From: Adineta vaga
Taxonomy: Eukaryota > Rotifera
Length of the DNA stretch: 64,000 bases
Direction: 5' to 3'
NCBI GenBank assembly: GCA_021613535.1
Contig: CP075493.1
Coordinates: forward strand, 10,416,001 to 10,480,000
Shown here: piece by piece, positions 1-13,400 of the stretch
How positions within the stretch are numbered: the stretch's first letter is position 1
Layout of the letters: every line of letters starts with the position of its first letter
Program-made: the position numbers and the translations under genes
Notes under the pieces: model-generated
Told to the model about the DNA's origin: nothing
The model's input: the letters and a program-made list of their open reading frames with translations, nothing else
Databases searched by the model: none

Positions 1-496
1 TAAAGAATTTCTTCTAAAGAAAAAAAGAACATGTCCAATGCCTTTCTATTCTTTCTTTATTCTATCAATTAAAATTATCTGTAAAGGAATTTTTATACAA
101 GTAAATTTATTCTATAAAATGGCCATTGCTATGCAACAAACAATTTAGTAAGTCTATTTTTTTATTGTTACTATCAAAAGTTCACGACAACAACAACAAC
201 AATAACATAAAATTCTTCAAGTCGTCTTGATATTTCTCTTCCTGCCGTTGTCGTGGTCGTTACATGAGCACAAACTCCATTAGTTTATTCGAAAAAACAA
301 TCACGCACATGAAAAAAAAAGGCGACTTATTTTTCTATTTCTTCATTCGTCTCTCTTTATAGATGTGTTTTTATTAGAATAAAGAAAATACGAGTGTGTC
401 GTTGCTTGTACTGTTATTACAGTTTCTTTTTCTGTTACCGTCATCATTATTATTCCGGTTAATAAACTACTAAATTACCATAAGTAACTAGAAACA
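1..496. other. Intergenic, no gene seen
   Basis: AT-rich flank upstream of the SAXO-type gene. No coding stretch, RNA gene or clear repeat was recognised. It presumably contains the promoter and 5' leader of that gene. Confidence 0.5.
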
Positions 497-2396
497 ATGA
501 CGAAACTATGTATCTGTCAAATTTGCACCTGCGGGTAAGTAAATAGATAATAACAAAATTAATTAATTTATCAAATCTTAAAATGATTTGATATTTTAAA
601 AACATATTTTTCTTCCCACTTGAAAATAACAATACCAGCTGTTGCTCGTAATATATGTAGGAAACATCGTTGTCCTCATCGCCCTTATGGTATTATTGGT
701 AAAGGTGAACAAGATTGTGCGATAACAGAATATCGATCGGAATTCATTCCTCGAGAAGGTGGTGTTCGACAATCGTTTAAACCTGATTATAATTTACAAT
801 TAAGTACAGCACGATTGGATGATGAAACAACACATAAGTATATTCGATAGATTTGCATATCAATTGAATACTCTATTGTTCCGTTTTTGTTTTGTTAAGA
901 CATGATTTTATCACACACTCGCTTTATAAAACTCAATCATATAAACCGGAAGAAGTTTATGTTCGTCAAGGAGATTTTGATTCTTTAACGAGCTATAATC
1001 AGGAATATACGCGTAAGACAAAGAGAAAGATTTCTATGTTATAAATTAATTTGAATTGATAATAAATTTTAGCAAAAGGTGGTGAACGTGCGAAAATGAT
1101 TAGACATGAAGATCATCGAACAGCACAAGCTCCCTTTGAAGGCGATCCAACATATCGAAGTGAAATTCAATCGCTTTGCGTGTTCATCTATAGTTTGAAA
1201 ATTTCTCTTCCATAGGTGATTATCGTAAATGGGAATCTAGTCGAACTGAAGCCATCCGTCATGATGGTGGCTATGTAAGACTAAATCATCGAGAAAGATC
1301 TTTTTCTATTTCGCATCACATAGGTTCCTCCATCTGCTCCATTTGGAGGTACAAGTACATATACAACAGATTACTTGAAACATGGAGGAGCTATGCGTCA
1401 AGCTATTCGACCTGATCAATCGATTTTACAATCGCAAGATCCATTTGATGATCGAACAGGTTATCGTTCAGATTATATTCAACATCCAATGCAAGAACGC
1501 TATCAACGTTCAAAAGAAGAATATATTCCAAGTGGAGTTTCACTAGATTCGTTAACAACACATCGACGAGATTTCACACCTAAAGATGGTAAAAAAGACA
1601 AAGACTAGTTACACACTTGAAATATTGTTATTAATTGTTTTAGCGGATCGAACACGTTCAATGAAACCGGATGAACAAGGTTTTCGTTCCAATGCTCGTT
1701 TTGATGATTCAACAACAAATAAAACGGATTATAAACCATGGGAAGTTCAAGCAGTTCAAACACATAGACCAGATGAATATCGACCATTAGCTGGTGATAT
1801 GGATTTGAATACCATGTATAATTCAGAATTTACACCAAAACCATTTGCAAAAGTTTCAGCGATTCGTCCCGTTGAAAGACATGGAACAAATGCAAGATTC
1901 GAAGGTAGTACAACATATTCAGGTGATTATAAACAATGGCCCGAAGGACGACAAGCAGCAATACGAGCAAGTAATGGTTATGTACCACCGAATGTACCAT
2001 TCGAAGGAATGTCAACATATCGAGGTAAGAAAATCAAATGTTTTTGTTCTATATATTTGAATGAAGATTCTTCTTAGGTCATTATATTCAACATGAAGGT
2101 GGTGCTCAACGATCGTATAAACCAGATGGTGTTGCTTTTCGATCCACAGCACCATTTGATGATTCAACTATGTATAAAACTGAATATACAAAGAAAGAGG
2201 TTGAACCATGTCCAGCATGTTTTCTTGAGTAAGAATTCTTTTCTTTTTCATTAATCTTCATCTTTAAAATATCTATGAATTTAGTACACCACGAAGTCAT
2301 TTTGCTTTCGATCATGTGGAACCAACAGGTCATAAATTTTATCATCCACAAAATGACTCATTTCGATCACAATATCAACAACCTGTTCCAGTTTAA
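497..2396 (+). CDS. Stabiliser of axonemal microtubules (SAXO1/2, FAM154-like)
   Basis: A protein of about 460 residues assembled from nine exons: 497-534, 661-837, 900-1012, 1073-1159, 1216-1274, 1324-1588, 1644-2024, 2078-2228 and 2285-2396. All junctions are GT/AG and the frame stays open. The N-terminus MTKLCICQICTCG followed by KHRCPH matches the Cys-rich head of the SAXO family. The rest is a tandem series of roughly 30-35 residue units with cores such as TTYRSDY, STTYSGDYKQW and STMYKTEY, the Mn repeats that bind microtubules. Length is close to vertebrate SAXO1. By family knowledge it binds and stabilises microtubules of cilia, centrioles and basal bodies, which suits the ciliated corona of rotifers. 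Start chosen because the CICQxCTCG motif follows directly. Confidence 0.92.
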
Positions 2397-2922
2397 TAAC
2401 AAACAAAGAAATGCATACTAAATAATGAAATCAGAAACAACGTTATTTTTTTTTCTCATTTTATTTTACACTGAAATCTATTCTATCAATATCTATTTCT
2501 TTCTCAAGAAATATACACGTATATATTATTTTTTTTGATCTATAGAAAACCGATTATATACTGAACTTTTGATGATCTTGAACATTGAAAATGAAATTCA
2601 TTTCTGCTTTTTCTTAATCACCATTATTTATCGAAGAAAAAAAAAGAAGAAAAGACCGAGAGACAAAACCAGATCTTTTCCCTCAGAAAAAAACCTTTCC
2701 TTCTTTTATATACAATCGTATGAAACAACATGACGCAGAGAAAAAAAAATGCATCTGTACACTAAATAAAACACAACGCACTACATCTAATTATACATAT
2801 AAAAAAAACACTACAACAACAACAACAACAGTAAAGATTTAGCGAAAAATATCTGACATAGTACAATTATGATTGTCGTGCATATTGAAGAACAGGAAAA
2901 GACTAGTGATTAAATTGAATTA
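2397..2922. other. Convergent 3' intergenic region
   Basis: Lies between the stop codons of two convergent genes (SAXO-type on +, coiled-coil on -). It is low-complexity and A/T-rich, with homopurine runs and an ACA-type trinucleotide run at about 2813-2830. It presumably holds both 3' UTRs. No gene is seen. Confidence 0.5.
2813..2830. repeat. (ACA)n microsatellite
   Basis: About six uninterrupted ACA/CAA units in the shared 3' region between two convergent genes. Confidence 0.8.
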
Positions 2923-4547
2923 TTATTTCATCGGAATTATTTTTGGTTTAAGACGTGTAGATGATGAAGTTGATTGTTTAACAGTTTTCTTTTTATCATC
3001 AATGATAACATTTGATTTTGATAGTGATGATTTTGTTGTTGTCGTTGAAAATGTTGGTCTATCAAGAGAATATTATTGCAAAAGAAAAACGAAAAAAAAG
3101 AAGCAATTACTTATTAAAATTGGTAGTTGTACTTGATAATGCGGTAATTAATCCTCGACCTGCAGGAACTTTTGTAGTTGGTCTAATTAAAAAGAGAATG
3201 AAAAGAAACAAATGTGAAAAGAACATACTTTGAACGAGTTAGTTCGTTTCTCGCCACTCGTGGTCGATCTGTTGCTATAAATCAGAAGAAATAGAATCGA
3301 TATGATGAAAAGAAGAATTTCACTTACCTGGTGTTTGTTTTGGTGCCATTACTGATTGTTTAACTCCTTGTGATATTTCTTCTCGAAGATTTCTAAAGCA
3401 AAAGAATTCATTATATATATATCATCCTTCTCCTGTCATTTGATATCTACTTTATCATTGTTTCATTTTCAAGTAATTTATGGCTCATTTCTTGTTTGAT
3501 CATTTCGTATTCAGCAACAATCTAGAATAGAAAATATGTCTTTTTCTTATTTTAATTTTTAATATGACTAACATTATCAAGTGTGTCTTTTTCTAATAAA
3601 AGCATAGTTTGATCGTTTCGAAGGTTATCAAGTTCGAGATTCTATTTAAGAAAAAAAAAGGAAAAATGATTAGCAAGAAAATGACAATATTCATTTACAG
3701 TTTGAGCAAGTAATTGTTCTTTTTCAGCAAGGGATGCAGTGAATTGTTCACGTTGTAAATTATATTCTAATATAAAATTCAAATTCAAGAAAATATTCAA
3801 TTATAATTGACTTAGTTTTACCTCGAGTAATTCCTTCTATTTCTTGTCGATGTTCTTGATTCAATAGTTCTAATTCATTTTCATGTGACTAGAAGAGAAA
3901 AAGAATCATTTTGGTTTTAATTATCTCAGATGACAATAGTTATCAATTTGTTACTTTTTTCAATAAGACACATTCCAATTGTAAATTTGCTTTTGTCTAG
4001 ATAGAGAATAGAAGTCTTCAATACTTGTACTTCAAAAATGAAACTTACTTCTTCTAAAATCTTGTTTTCTTCTTTTAATTGTATTAAATCATGTCGAGAA
4101 TCTAATTCTAAAATAAAGTACCACATGCAAATAAATCATTCTTATAAATTTTTTCTATTCAACTAACGTTTGATATATTTATTTGTCGGTGTATTACTAG
4201 TTAATTTTCTTTTATTATTCAGTGGTGTACTACTTGTATTTAACACCGATTGACTAATGTTAATACCAGTAAAATCTTTACGTTTTGTTGAATAAGCTAG
4301 AACTGGTTGTCGACGAGTTTTTGCACTAAAAACATATCGATAAGAATATATAGTTTGATGAAGAAAAATACAAATACCTTGAATGTGGTTCGGAAGGATT
4401 CGATAGTTCATCTTCATCAATAAGAATCGGTAATCTTGCTAATGCTTCATTCAATGCATCTTGATCCATTGGTCGTATCGGTCGATCATCATAATCGGAA
4501 TATGTATTCTCATCTTCTGAAGTATTTATCATCGGTTCGAGATCCAT
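2923..4547 (-). CDS. Coiled-coil protein of unknown function
   Basis: Read on the minus strand as about eleven small exons separated by short GT/AG introns. The start is the ATG at 4547 (MDLEPMINTSEDENTYSDYD) and the stop is at 2923. The N-terminal part is acidic (DYDDRP, IDEDEL). A basic stretch with KTRRQP and LNNKRK follows. The centre is a heptad-rich coiled coil: LDSRHDLIQLKEENKILEE, then a Glu/Gln/Leu-rich series including SHENELELLNQEHRQEIEG and EKEQLLAQT. The C-terminal tail is basic and Ser/Thr-rich, ending KPKIIPMK. I cannot assign it to a named family; a cytoskeletal or centrosomal role is possible but only a guess. It follows RPA2 on the same strand after 123 bases and may share its transcript. 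Confidence 0.7.
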
Positions 4548-4670
4548 CGTTTTGTTTATTTTATTCAATTAACAAATCTGAAGAAAATAGATTTTTTTGT
4601 TGTTTTATTTTAAATGTTTAACTCATCTGACAAGATATATATGATAAAAAAGAAAAGAAAAGAAAAAAAT
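4548..4670 (-). promoter_or_regulatory. Short intercistronic gap with candidate trans-splice acceptor
   Basis: On the minus strand, the RPA2 stop (4671) and the next ATG (4547) are 123 bases apart. The gap contains a pyrimidine-rich tract ending ctattttcttcag at about 4578-4590, about 30 bases before the ATG. This resembles a 3' splice site with no upstream coding exon in between. A cis-spliced 5' UTR intron is the alternative. Confidence 0.4.
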
Positions 4671-5715
4671 TTAATTGCTAGCTGCACGAAAATGATCATC
4701 ATCAGTTGTTGAATAGATATGTCCTTCTCCCGAAAGAAATTCCAAAGCTTGTCTAAAACAAAATACATTTCATTTCACTACATCAAAATTAATAATAACA
4801 ACTTACTTGACTTGATTTTCACTGAATTGTTTCAATTGTTTACAAATTTCTGTAACACTATAACCTGTCATAGTTGTGACTGTTTTCAAAAGATTAAGAA
4901 CAGCATTTTGAACAGGTGTAAAACCATTTGAGACACCAGATGTTTGTTGTGATTGACCAGCACCACTACTACCATGATTATTATTATTATTTGATGTCAT
5001 TCCATTTCCAGTCTTATAAAATAAGAAAAAGTGACTGGGTTAAATTTATTTCGATTTTAAACATACAAGTTCGCCTTGTTTTCGAATGCTCATACTAGCA
5101 TGAAGACATTCAATTGAATGGGCAATTAATTCATTTAATGATTGCATTTTTGTAATATGATGAGCAACAACATGAGCTTTATTTGAAAATGTTTTCACTT
5201 GACCAATAACTTTGACATAGGTCATTGGTTTCATTGGTTCACCGGAATCCTAAATCACGAAATATTCTGACATTTTCTTTCAAAAAGAATAAAGAAATAT
5301 TTACATCGTGCCACCATTTTATTTCAAGTGAACCTCCAGAATGATCATCAATTTGATATGTAGCTAAACTACCATTGATTTCATGATTTGCCTCACGAAT
5401 TAAACCCATAACCATAACTGTATTGAATTTTAAATGTTTATATACAAAACAATTGTCCGCTTCGGAATGTTTTGCATTAAGAATAGTAGCTAATGTACAT
5501 GTTAAGACGCCTTTTACTGTTGAACGCTAAACATTTCTAAACAATAAAATACAATCGAATGAGAATAAAAACGAACTTGACCAGCACCAGCTTCATTATC
5601 ACCAGTAGCTTTACGTTGTTGAAAACCATTACTACTACCTCCTTGTTCTATAATAAATTATAACTTATCATTATGTTTGAGATTTCTATTATATTTGATT
5701 ACCCCAGAGAGCCAT
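4671..5715 (-). CDS. RPA2: Replication protein A 32 kDa subunit (RPA2)
   Basis: Minus-strand gene of about five exons, starting MALW at 5715. The short first exon splices through a GT/AG intron into [11 protein letters not shown]. The Ser/Gly/Gln-rich N-terminus is followed by the OB-fold DNA-binding core, with [19 protein letters not shown], a loop around [14 protein letters not shown] and [20 protein letters not shown] linker of Asn/Ser/Gln leads to a C-terminal winged-helix domain ([17 protein letters not shown] through [15 protein letters not shown]). The last exon ends [11 protein letters not shown]. Order and length (about 280 residues) match eukaryotic RPA2, which binds single-stranded DNA in the RPA heterotrimer during replication and repair. 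RPA is of interest in bdelloids because of their heavy double-strand break repair. Confidence 0.93.
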
Positions 5716-5973
5716 TGTTTAATAAGATGATGATAGCAAGCACAGATAAAATAGAGTGAATGAAATGAATGAGAATGAATGTATTTTTTCGTCTAACAAT
5801 AGCAGTTTTGTAATACGTTAACCAATCGATATCTGTGCATGATTATTGGATAACAATTCTCTTCTATAGGTGACGTTTATAGATGAAAAATGAAATCATT
5901 GGTGTTAAAAACTTATTTATTCTTCTCCGTTGTTTTGCAATATCATTTCATTTATTTATGGTAAAAAAACATT

Positions 5974-6978
5974 TTATTCGTTTATTGGATGTACACAACA
6001 AAGAGATATAATTGGAAATTGAAAGAATTTTTGTCTCAATCTTGATTGAGTACAAATGTAAACTAATGGATCAGTGATTGTCGCTACAAATATGAATTGA
6101 ATTGATAAGTTAGTAAATTCTTCCAGATAACAACGATTTGTTTCAGATAATTGTTCAGTAATAATTAATCCCAGTAGAACTAAAATGATTGACGGAACAC
6201 GGCATAAGAAAAATGAAAGAAATATAGTGAATGTTTGTTTAGCTAAATGAAGATCCTTTTTTTGTGTATCATTTATTTGATTAGTTTGTTGTCCAATATT
6301 TCCACCAACAATTATCGGTAGAACACGATTCATTCGATGTTTTCGTAGTGCAAAAAACATTTTCCCATATATAAGACCACTAATAAACGCAGCACTAATA
6401 ACAAAGAATAATCGAATGGTCATGGCAATTCGTGATGCTGTATCGTATTGTCCATAACATGTATTTGAAGATGAATATGCAATTGCATGATATATACCAG
6501 CAATAATACCAAAGAAAAGAGTTACACCAATCCAAATAAAGATATTCTTTAAACGAATAGTATTTACATTTAAATTACCATTTCGTTTTACTAATGTTCG
6601 TAAACGTTCATAAGCGATAGCAACGAAACCAAATGGTTGTGTTACATTAAAAATAGAACGTACTGCCATAGCTGTTCGACAAAAGTTTACTGCTATATCA
6701 TTATGGTCAATCACATATCCGCCACTTCGACAATTTTGAATTGAAATATTCCAAGTTTTAGCTAGTACAACTGTTTCAATTATGGCACAGATTAATGCAC
6801 GTAGACAATCAGAACAAAATACAGTAATTATGAGAATATTAGTTGATGTACGTAATTCAGAACGATGATATAATTCGTAGAGAATAAATATTGTACAAAA
6901 ACTACCAAATATTAAACCGGAATACATCAGTAAAATTGAACAAATACGACATAAGTATACAACAATTGTTGCCAACAT
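5974..6978 (-). CDS. Rhodopsin-like GPCR, orphan
   Basis: Single-exon reading frame of about 334 residues from the ATG at 6978. The frame is open for a further 58 codons upstream without an ATG, so an additional 5' exon cannot be excluded. Seven hydrophobic segments are visible. TM1 begins LATIVVYLCRICSILLMYSG. The TM2 region contains TNILIITVFCSDCLRALICA. TM3 ends in VAIAYERLRTL, where ER replaces the DRY motif. TM6 contains FTIFLSFFLCRVP. TM7 contains ATITDPLVYICTQ, a DPxxY variant of NPxxY. Cys residues before TM3 and in loop 2 (SNTCYGQYD) could form the usual disulphide. Ligand unknown; bdelloids carry many such receptors. Confidence 0.8.
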   Translation of the reverse strand: MLATIVVYLCRICSILLMYSGLIFGSFCTIFILYELYHRSELRTSTNILIITVFCSDCLRALICAIIETVVLAKTWNISIQNCRSGGYVIDHNDIAVNFCRTAMAVRSIFNVTQPFGFVAIAYERLRTLVKRNGNLNVNTIRLKNIFIWIGVTLFFGIIAGIYHAIAYSSSNTCYGQYDTASRIAMTIRLFFVISAAFISGLIYGKMFFALRKHRMNRVLPIIVGGNIGQQTNQINDTQKKDLHLAKQTFTIFLSFFLCRVPSIILVLLGLIITEQLSETNRCYLEEFTNLSIQFIFVATITDPLVYICTQSRLRQKFFQFPIISLCCVHPINE

Positions 6979-8237
6979 TGAGCTTGCCTTTTTCAATACG
7001 AATTGCTTGTAACCAACAATTTCTATTTCGGAAAGAGAAGAATAAGGTCTCTTAATCGATCTAAGCGTATTTGAAAAAAACAGATTATTTTTTCTTCGAG
7101 AAAACACACTTTGATTTGACGTCTTTATTAAATATATATATATACTTACCAACTTATTGACGTCATAAATTTAAATAATACAAAAGATGCTTAAAGAGTT
7201 CATGTCAGTATACACTGAAATGTATATATTTCATTGTCTTTATCAAAGGAAAAAAGTCACCAAATCTACTTATGAATATTATAGATATTCTTTTGTTATG
7301 AAAGAGATAAAACGTATTATTTATAGATGGATCGAAAGCGATGATCTGTCACTTCAAACTAGTCGTAAAAACGTTTGTGCTAATATAGCAGATTAAAGGT
7401 ATCATGTTCAGCTTGAGTAAAGAAATTTTAATGAAATCTCGCGATTTGAAACTAAATAATACACAAAAAAAATAATTAGTCTTTTCTTATATCCCGGGAT
7501 ATAGAATTATAATTTTCAATATCAAGAATGACGGCGACATTTAATTAGATAGAGATTTTTGTGTGTGTATTAACCTAAAAATAACACCGTCGTATGCCTC
7601 AGAGTCTCCATTGGCGAAATTACAAAAACTAATTTATGATAGATGATGGGCATCTATTGTATGTGTCTCGTAAATATCATTTTTTTTATCGGCCTTGAAT
7701 ATAGAATTATCCAGCGAATGACGTAGATTTCCATTATTCTTTTGAAATTATTCTTTACAATGATATTTGTTTGAAATAGTATAGTACAATAAATTAAAAT
7801 CGATATAGACCAAGTGCGAAAAACTTCGATAATCAACAGATTATGTTCATTCATTCTGACGAAAATACTTTAGAATAAAAACTTTCAATGATAAAGAACA
7901 TAACATGACATCTACTTGTGTTTTGCTCATGCCTTGTTGTTTTTAATCCAAAAGATATTAATCTTAATAGTGTTTTGCAAATGTGCATGGAACTACAGGC
8001 TTTATGTGAACTTTGTATAATGTCTCACGTTGTTAAGCCTATATGCTGTGATTTACTATATTCGGATTATAAAGCACTGTAATTTAGAGTCCTATTATTG
8101 GAGATTTCTTGTTTTTGAATGATTCATAAACGACATAAAAAATATTATTCGTCATTTTTATTTCATCAACGCTTGTTTTGTTATTGTGCAATACAGAGGA
8201 TTTTTTTTCTATCGTTCTTTTTACAGCAAAACAAGAC
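6979..8237. other. Intergenic region between GPCR and F-box gene
   Basis: About 1.26 kb between divergent genes. It contains short open frames without family resemblance, and near its right end a pyrimidine tract ending ttctttttacag at 8226, just upstream of the F-box ATG. Promoters for both genes are expected here. Nothing else recognised. Confidence 0.4.
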
Positions 8238-10156
8238 ATGAGTATCAAACGACAACTAAGTTCAAATGTAACTATCAACGATGATATAAAGAAGATACCA
8301 AGTAAGATAGAACTACTTGTCATTTCATTCTCTATATCATTTCATTATTTTAGAGACAAGTATTGAAGAAACGTAAGTGAAAAAAGTTAGTACTAAGATG
8401 AATTTCATTTCGATTTTTTAGTAACAGTTTACCAATCAATCGTTTTGAAAATCTTTCCAATGAAATCTATTATGAAATCTTCGATTATCTTGATGGATAT
8501 TCAATACACAAAGCATTTTCATATCTCAATAATCGTTTTCAACGACTAATTACTTCATCCTCATTTCTACTGAAAATATCAGTAGATCAAGAATCAGAAA
8601 TCGACATGAAAGATTGCTGTAAATATATCATTAATCGAAATACACATCGAATTCTATCACTTCATCTATGGAATATAACATATGTACAAGACTTCTTACA
8701 ACATTGTGTAATTGATTCGTCATTCTGTCGTCTTCAATCAATCATTCTCTATGGTACATTAGCTTCTGAACTTCAATTTATACTGTCAAGCTTAAAACGT
8801 TTAGCCAATCTCACATCGTTGGCTTGCAATGTAGAAGATAATGCTTCTAAGATTACTGAAATCTATCAAATGATCTTTCAATTACCTTCATTGAAATATA
8901 TTTCACTTTCAATTATGACAAACAATGAAATCAATATTTCCAAACTCGCTGATATTACGGTACAGTCGAGTTCTCTCGAAACAATGATAATAAGTCATAA
9001 ATGTACAATACCTGAACTCACATCAATACTTGGTCATACACCTTCTTTGAAGCACTTGACCTGTCAGATGTTAATTGAACCCGATGGGAATATTGAGAGT
9101 AATATCCAGTTGACATTGCCAAATTTAACTCATATGACTATTGATTATTGTTCAATGGAATTTTTTGAACTTCAGAAATTGATCAGAAAATTCACTTCGC
9201 CAATTCGAATGTTACATATTAGCAGCTTTGACAGCGAAAATTACACTGATCCGAATTGTTGGAAAGGATTAATTTTACAGAATATGCCTCATTTACGCAA
9301 GTTTATTGTACAATGTGGGATGATTGTTGATGATAATTTTCAATATGATCATCTCGATTCTTTCATTCGTCAATTTACGTCACAGTTTTGGCTTGAACGA
9401 AGATGGACGTTTGAATTTCATATCAGTAATAATGCAATGTCTTATTTAATATGTCCACAAAGGTAGATTTCGAAACTAATTATGTTGATTCATTATCTCT
9501 ATTCTCATTTTGTTCTTAGAAAAATGCAGTTGAATACATTCGATCAGAATGCATGTGAAGATTTGGTTCAACAATCCAATCATTTTATCAAACTATCTAT
9601 GACAAATCATAGTAGTATTGAATGGGCTTCTTCGTTTATGAACAAATTTAGTTCAATTATGAGTACTATTCAATTCCGAGAATTACATATATCTTGTGCT
9701 AAATTATCCTTCGATATATTTGTTAGAATTCTTGAATTAATACCTCATCTTGAATTATTAGACGTCTCATTTCTACCAGTACGACAATGGAGTAATCTAT
9801 CCGAAGAAGACTTAGAACAACTTCATTGTATCAGTAATAAGAACAAAATTGTGAAAGTTCGACTATGGATGGATTTGGAATTATTACAATTCCTTATGAA
9901 TATGTGTCCTCGTATGGAATATCTCGAAGTGCGTTGGATAGAAGAAAAAGATCTCGAAATGCTCATACGTACGATTCTAACGAAAAGTAGTAGTTGTATT
10001 CGTAGACTTCATTCATTACAATGTCATGTTTTAAATGGAACCGATAAACTCATCGAAACAATTCAACGAATGATCAACACCGAAAAAATACTTTCTGATC
10101 ATACGATCTTGCGTTGTGAAAACAAAATTTCTTTACATTGGAAAGTACATTCGTAA
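8238..10156 (+). CDS. F-box protein with LRR-like repeats
   Basis: Four exons (8238-8301, 8354-8372, 8422-9462, 9520-10156) join in frame to give about 586 residues. The N-terminal 21-residue exon and the 19-base second exon lead into an F-box: INRFENLSNEIYYEIFDYLD followed by SYLNNRFQRLI. The rest consists of irregular leucine-rich units such as LQSIILYGTL, LPSLKYISLSI, TPSLKHLTC, LPNLTHMTIDY, MPHLRKFIV, IPHLELLDVSF and CPRMEYLEVRW. By family knowledge the F-box binds SKP1 in SCF ubiquitin ligases and the leucine-rich region picks substrates. The substrate is unknown. This architecture is very common in bdelloid genomes. A splice-acceptor-like tract ends 11 bases before the ATG. Confidence 0.85.
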
Positions 10157-10496
10157 CTTTCTTTCGTATTAATTTTAAACGATCGCAATAGATAAATCAG
10201 ATTATCATTTGAAATTTTTATCTCTACTTATATTTAAATAACAAAACTCCGATCAAAGTAACTCTATAATACATTGAAAAAAGGAAAACAATAGTGGTAA
10301 TCACTAAAATATGTACACGTTAAAGGAAGATGAAAATCAGTTTAATCATAAAAAGACAACAAAAAAACTTGTTGATATCCAATGATATCCTGAAAAATGA
10401 AATAATATGTTGAAACTTTTGTTTTACTTCATTGGGGGAAAAAAAGAGATTTTGTACATCTTTATCAATGACTAGATTGAAATATTGAAAAAGCAA
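10157..10496. other. Convergent 3' region
   Basis: About 340 bases between the stop codons of the F-box gene and the RNA polymerase gene. A/T-rich, no coding potential seen; presumably 3' UTRs. Confidence 0.4.
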
Positions 10497-13400
10497 TCAA
10501 ATTCGTTCTGGTGGAATAGATTCCGGTTTTGTTATACTTTCATTTAATACCGATGAAGGACGTGTTCGATTTGGTTGTTGATCCAACTAGATGGACAAGA
10601 CAAAGGTATTTCTTGTATTAAAATTTTAATCAATGGAATCTTACTCGATAAACAAGAGAATCTTTCAATTCGATTGGGGCATTATCAAGATTTCGAGTAA
10701 TACCAATTTTTTGTAATGCCAACAGGAGTACATGACAAACATTGAGAAAACAAATATCTTTTTCATCATTACAAACACGAATCAATTTTTGAAAATTATA
10801 TGCTATAGCTTGAAAATCCCACTAAAACGAAACATTTACAATTGTAAAGATAAGATAATTTAAAAAAATTCGACTTACTTTATCAATCATATAATTAGTC
10901 CATTGTTCATAAGTTAGAAACAAATCTGCATTCAATCGTTTCTCTGTCAATTTAATTGCATGTTCATCGTCTGATGCAGATGTTGTAGTTTCATCATCCG
11001 TCGATCCATTAATACGTTTCACTGGTCGACCATTCTCTTCATCATTATCATCATCATCCTCATCGTCATCAAACGATGGTAAATAACATGCAGGAACATC
11101 TTTAAACAAAGCTTTTAAAGCTCTTTCAAAGAAGATTTCTGGTTTTAAAACTAAAATTTTATTTCCTTCTCGATCCATTCTCGTAAAACATTGATGTTTT
11201 GCTGCCCAATCGATGGCAATTTCTAATACTGTTGCAATTGCTGGCTGTTGCATTAGTAATTTCCAATAGAAACGATTTGCTTTATTGAACATTTGAATCT
11301 TATTGATATTTAATGGAACAATATCATATTGTTGTTTATTTAAATTAATAATTGTTTTTGATTTCTCTAAATTATTACGTGAATCAATAATAACTCGAAC
11401 ACGTGTGCCAGTTAATTCAGGTATATTTAAAAATGAATAGGCAGGCTCAAACAAATGTTCACATTGATCTTCTAATAGGTATTTATAAAGATTTGTTCTT
11501 GCTTTTTCATAATTTGAGATATGTCGTGCTTTCACATTTGTCATTGTAATATAATAAGATTTCAATGCTTCTGATATTGTTCGAGATGATAGATGATGAA
11601 TACGTTCTTTTCGTGAACGAATTTCACATAGAAAATCCCACATAATCCAAGCAAAAGATTTCGCTTTGATTAAATGTTCATGTTCATCGTGTTCTTCCGT
11701 GTAAGCAACATAATACCATGCAGCTGCTTTTTGAAATTGTAATCGTGCAATTTTCGGATCGGATGATATCAATGTCACTTCTCGATCACGTTTTCGTTGT
11801 TGTTTTTCATTATAACGGATAAATTCATTGAGAAATTCTCGTCGAGTATCGGTTCGTAATCGTTTAAAATCTTGTCCAGCAACATCAGCTGCATCATACG
11901 AACGTTTTTCATCGAGAAACAATGGTTGACAACCTGTAATTAATTCAGCTTCAGTTGAATAATCATATAGATCAAGAATTTGTTGTAATTTATTACAATA
12001 TAGATTATATTGACGTTTCGCATCTTCGAGATAAGCTTCAAAACCATCGATTAATAAATTCTCATCAATTTCAATGAAATGTTTTTCATCGGCATATTCT
12101 AATTGAACATGTAAATCATATGCACAACGTGCTTGACGATAGATTTTACCAAGAACTTTACGACTTGAATAGGTTCGAACTTCTTTTTCCATGAAATCAG
12201 GATAACGTGGCGCTTTCAATTCTCGACGTTTTTCATCATTGACAGGATTAACACCTGTTTTGGGATAATCAACGACAGCAGCTATATCACGTGCTAATTC
12301 AGTACAACGTGGACTTGTAGCAGATTCTAAATCTGCCCAAGCTAAATGTGCATTACATAATTCACCAAGAAAATCATTTGCCATATAATCAATTAAGAAT
12401 TCAGCAACATCATCCATCGTAATAGCATGATCAAGAAGTTTCTTTTCGGCCGTATCATAATCTAATGGTTCAATTTGATTTTCAGAAGGTGGAACGAGAT
12501 CTGGTAACCAACATACCCAATAAACATCACCATCAAGATCAGAACCAGAAATTTCATTTGTATGTGGACGATTACCTAAAAACATGAGATATTTCTTTTA
12601 AATGACAACAATATGTTCATCATTCTTTCTTACCATTACAAGGAAAAACAACACAATCATGTAAATGATGTAAATGTGGAATATCCACTGCTTTCAATAC
12701 ACGAATATCACCTAAAACAAAATGAATATCGTCTTAAAATAAATTAGTAAAGACTGAAATCAATTTTACCAGGATATAAACAAGGATTTTTCGTGACAGC
12801 GACATTACCAAGAACAATTTCTGATTCTAATTGACTATTTGATGTATATTGAATAAATACTTCTCCATATTGAAGTGTTCGACTTTCGTCAATAATACCA
12901 AACATTGCTCGACCATACGTTTTTGGTATCGAAACATTTGATCGTTGTTTTAAGCAACGAAGTCGATCACGATAAGCAGCAATTAATAATGAACGAAAAA
13001 ATGGTTCCTGAGAGATATCAACTAGAAATAAAATGATTTTATTCATCATTGAAAATCTTTATAGTTGAAATCAAAAGACAATCGACGTACTTCCTGAATT
13101 ACTGATATTTTCAAATTCAAAATATCGAACTTTATCCAATAAACTAATTGCTTCTCGACATTTCAATAATGCCATTGTTGCTCGAAGACGTGCTTCATTT
13201 TGTATATGTAAAAATGCAATATCTTGGACACCAAGTGAGGAAAGTAATGTAATAACTTGTCGATTTAATGTCAAATTACACGGTTTAGAATAATCAATTA
13301 CTTCTAAATCATAATGATCACATTCAAATTTGATTTGTGATCGACGTACTTGAATGATTTCACGTGTACCTAATGAAAATAGTAAACATCAGTTGAATAA

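Noticed and set aside
4530-4560. A GGTTCGA-type box resembling a tRNA B box
   Set aside because: It lies within the first coding exon of the coiled-coil gene and no A box or cloverleaf can be folded around it.
7187-7396. Plus-strand 69-codon frame next to the GPCR
   Set aside because: Tyr/Lys-rich without domain features; probably non-coding promoter sequence.
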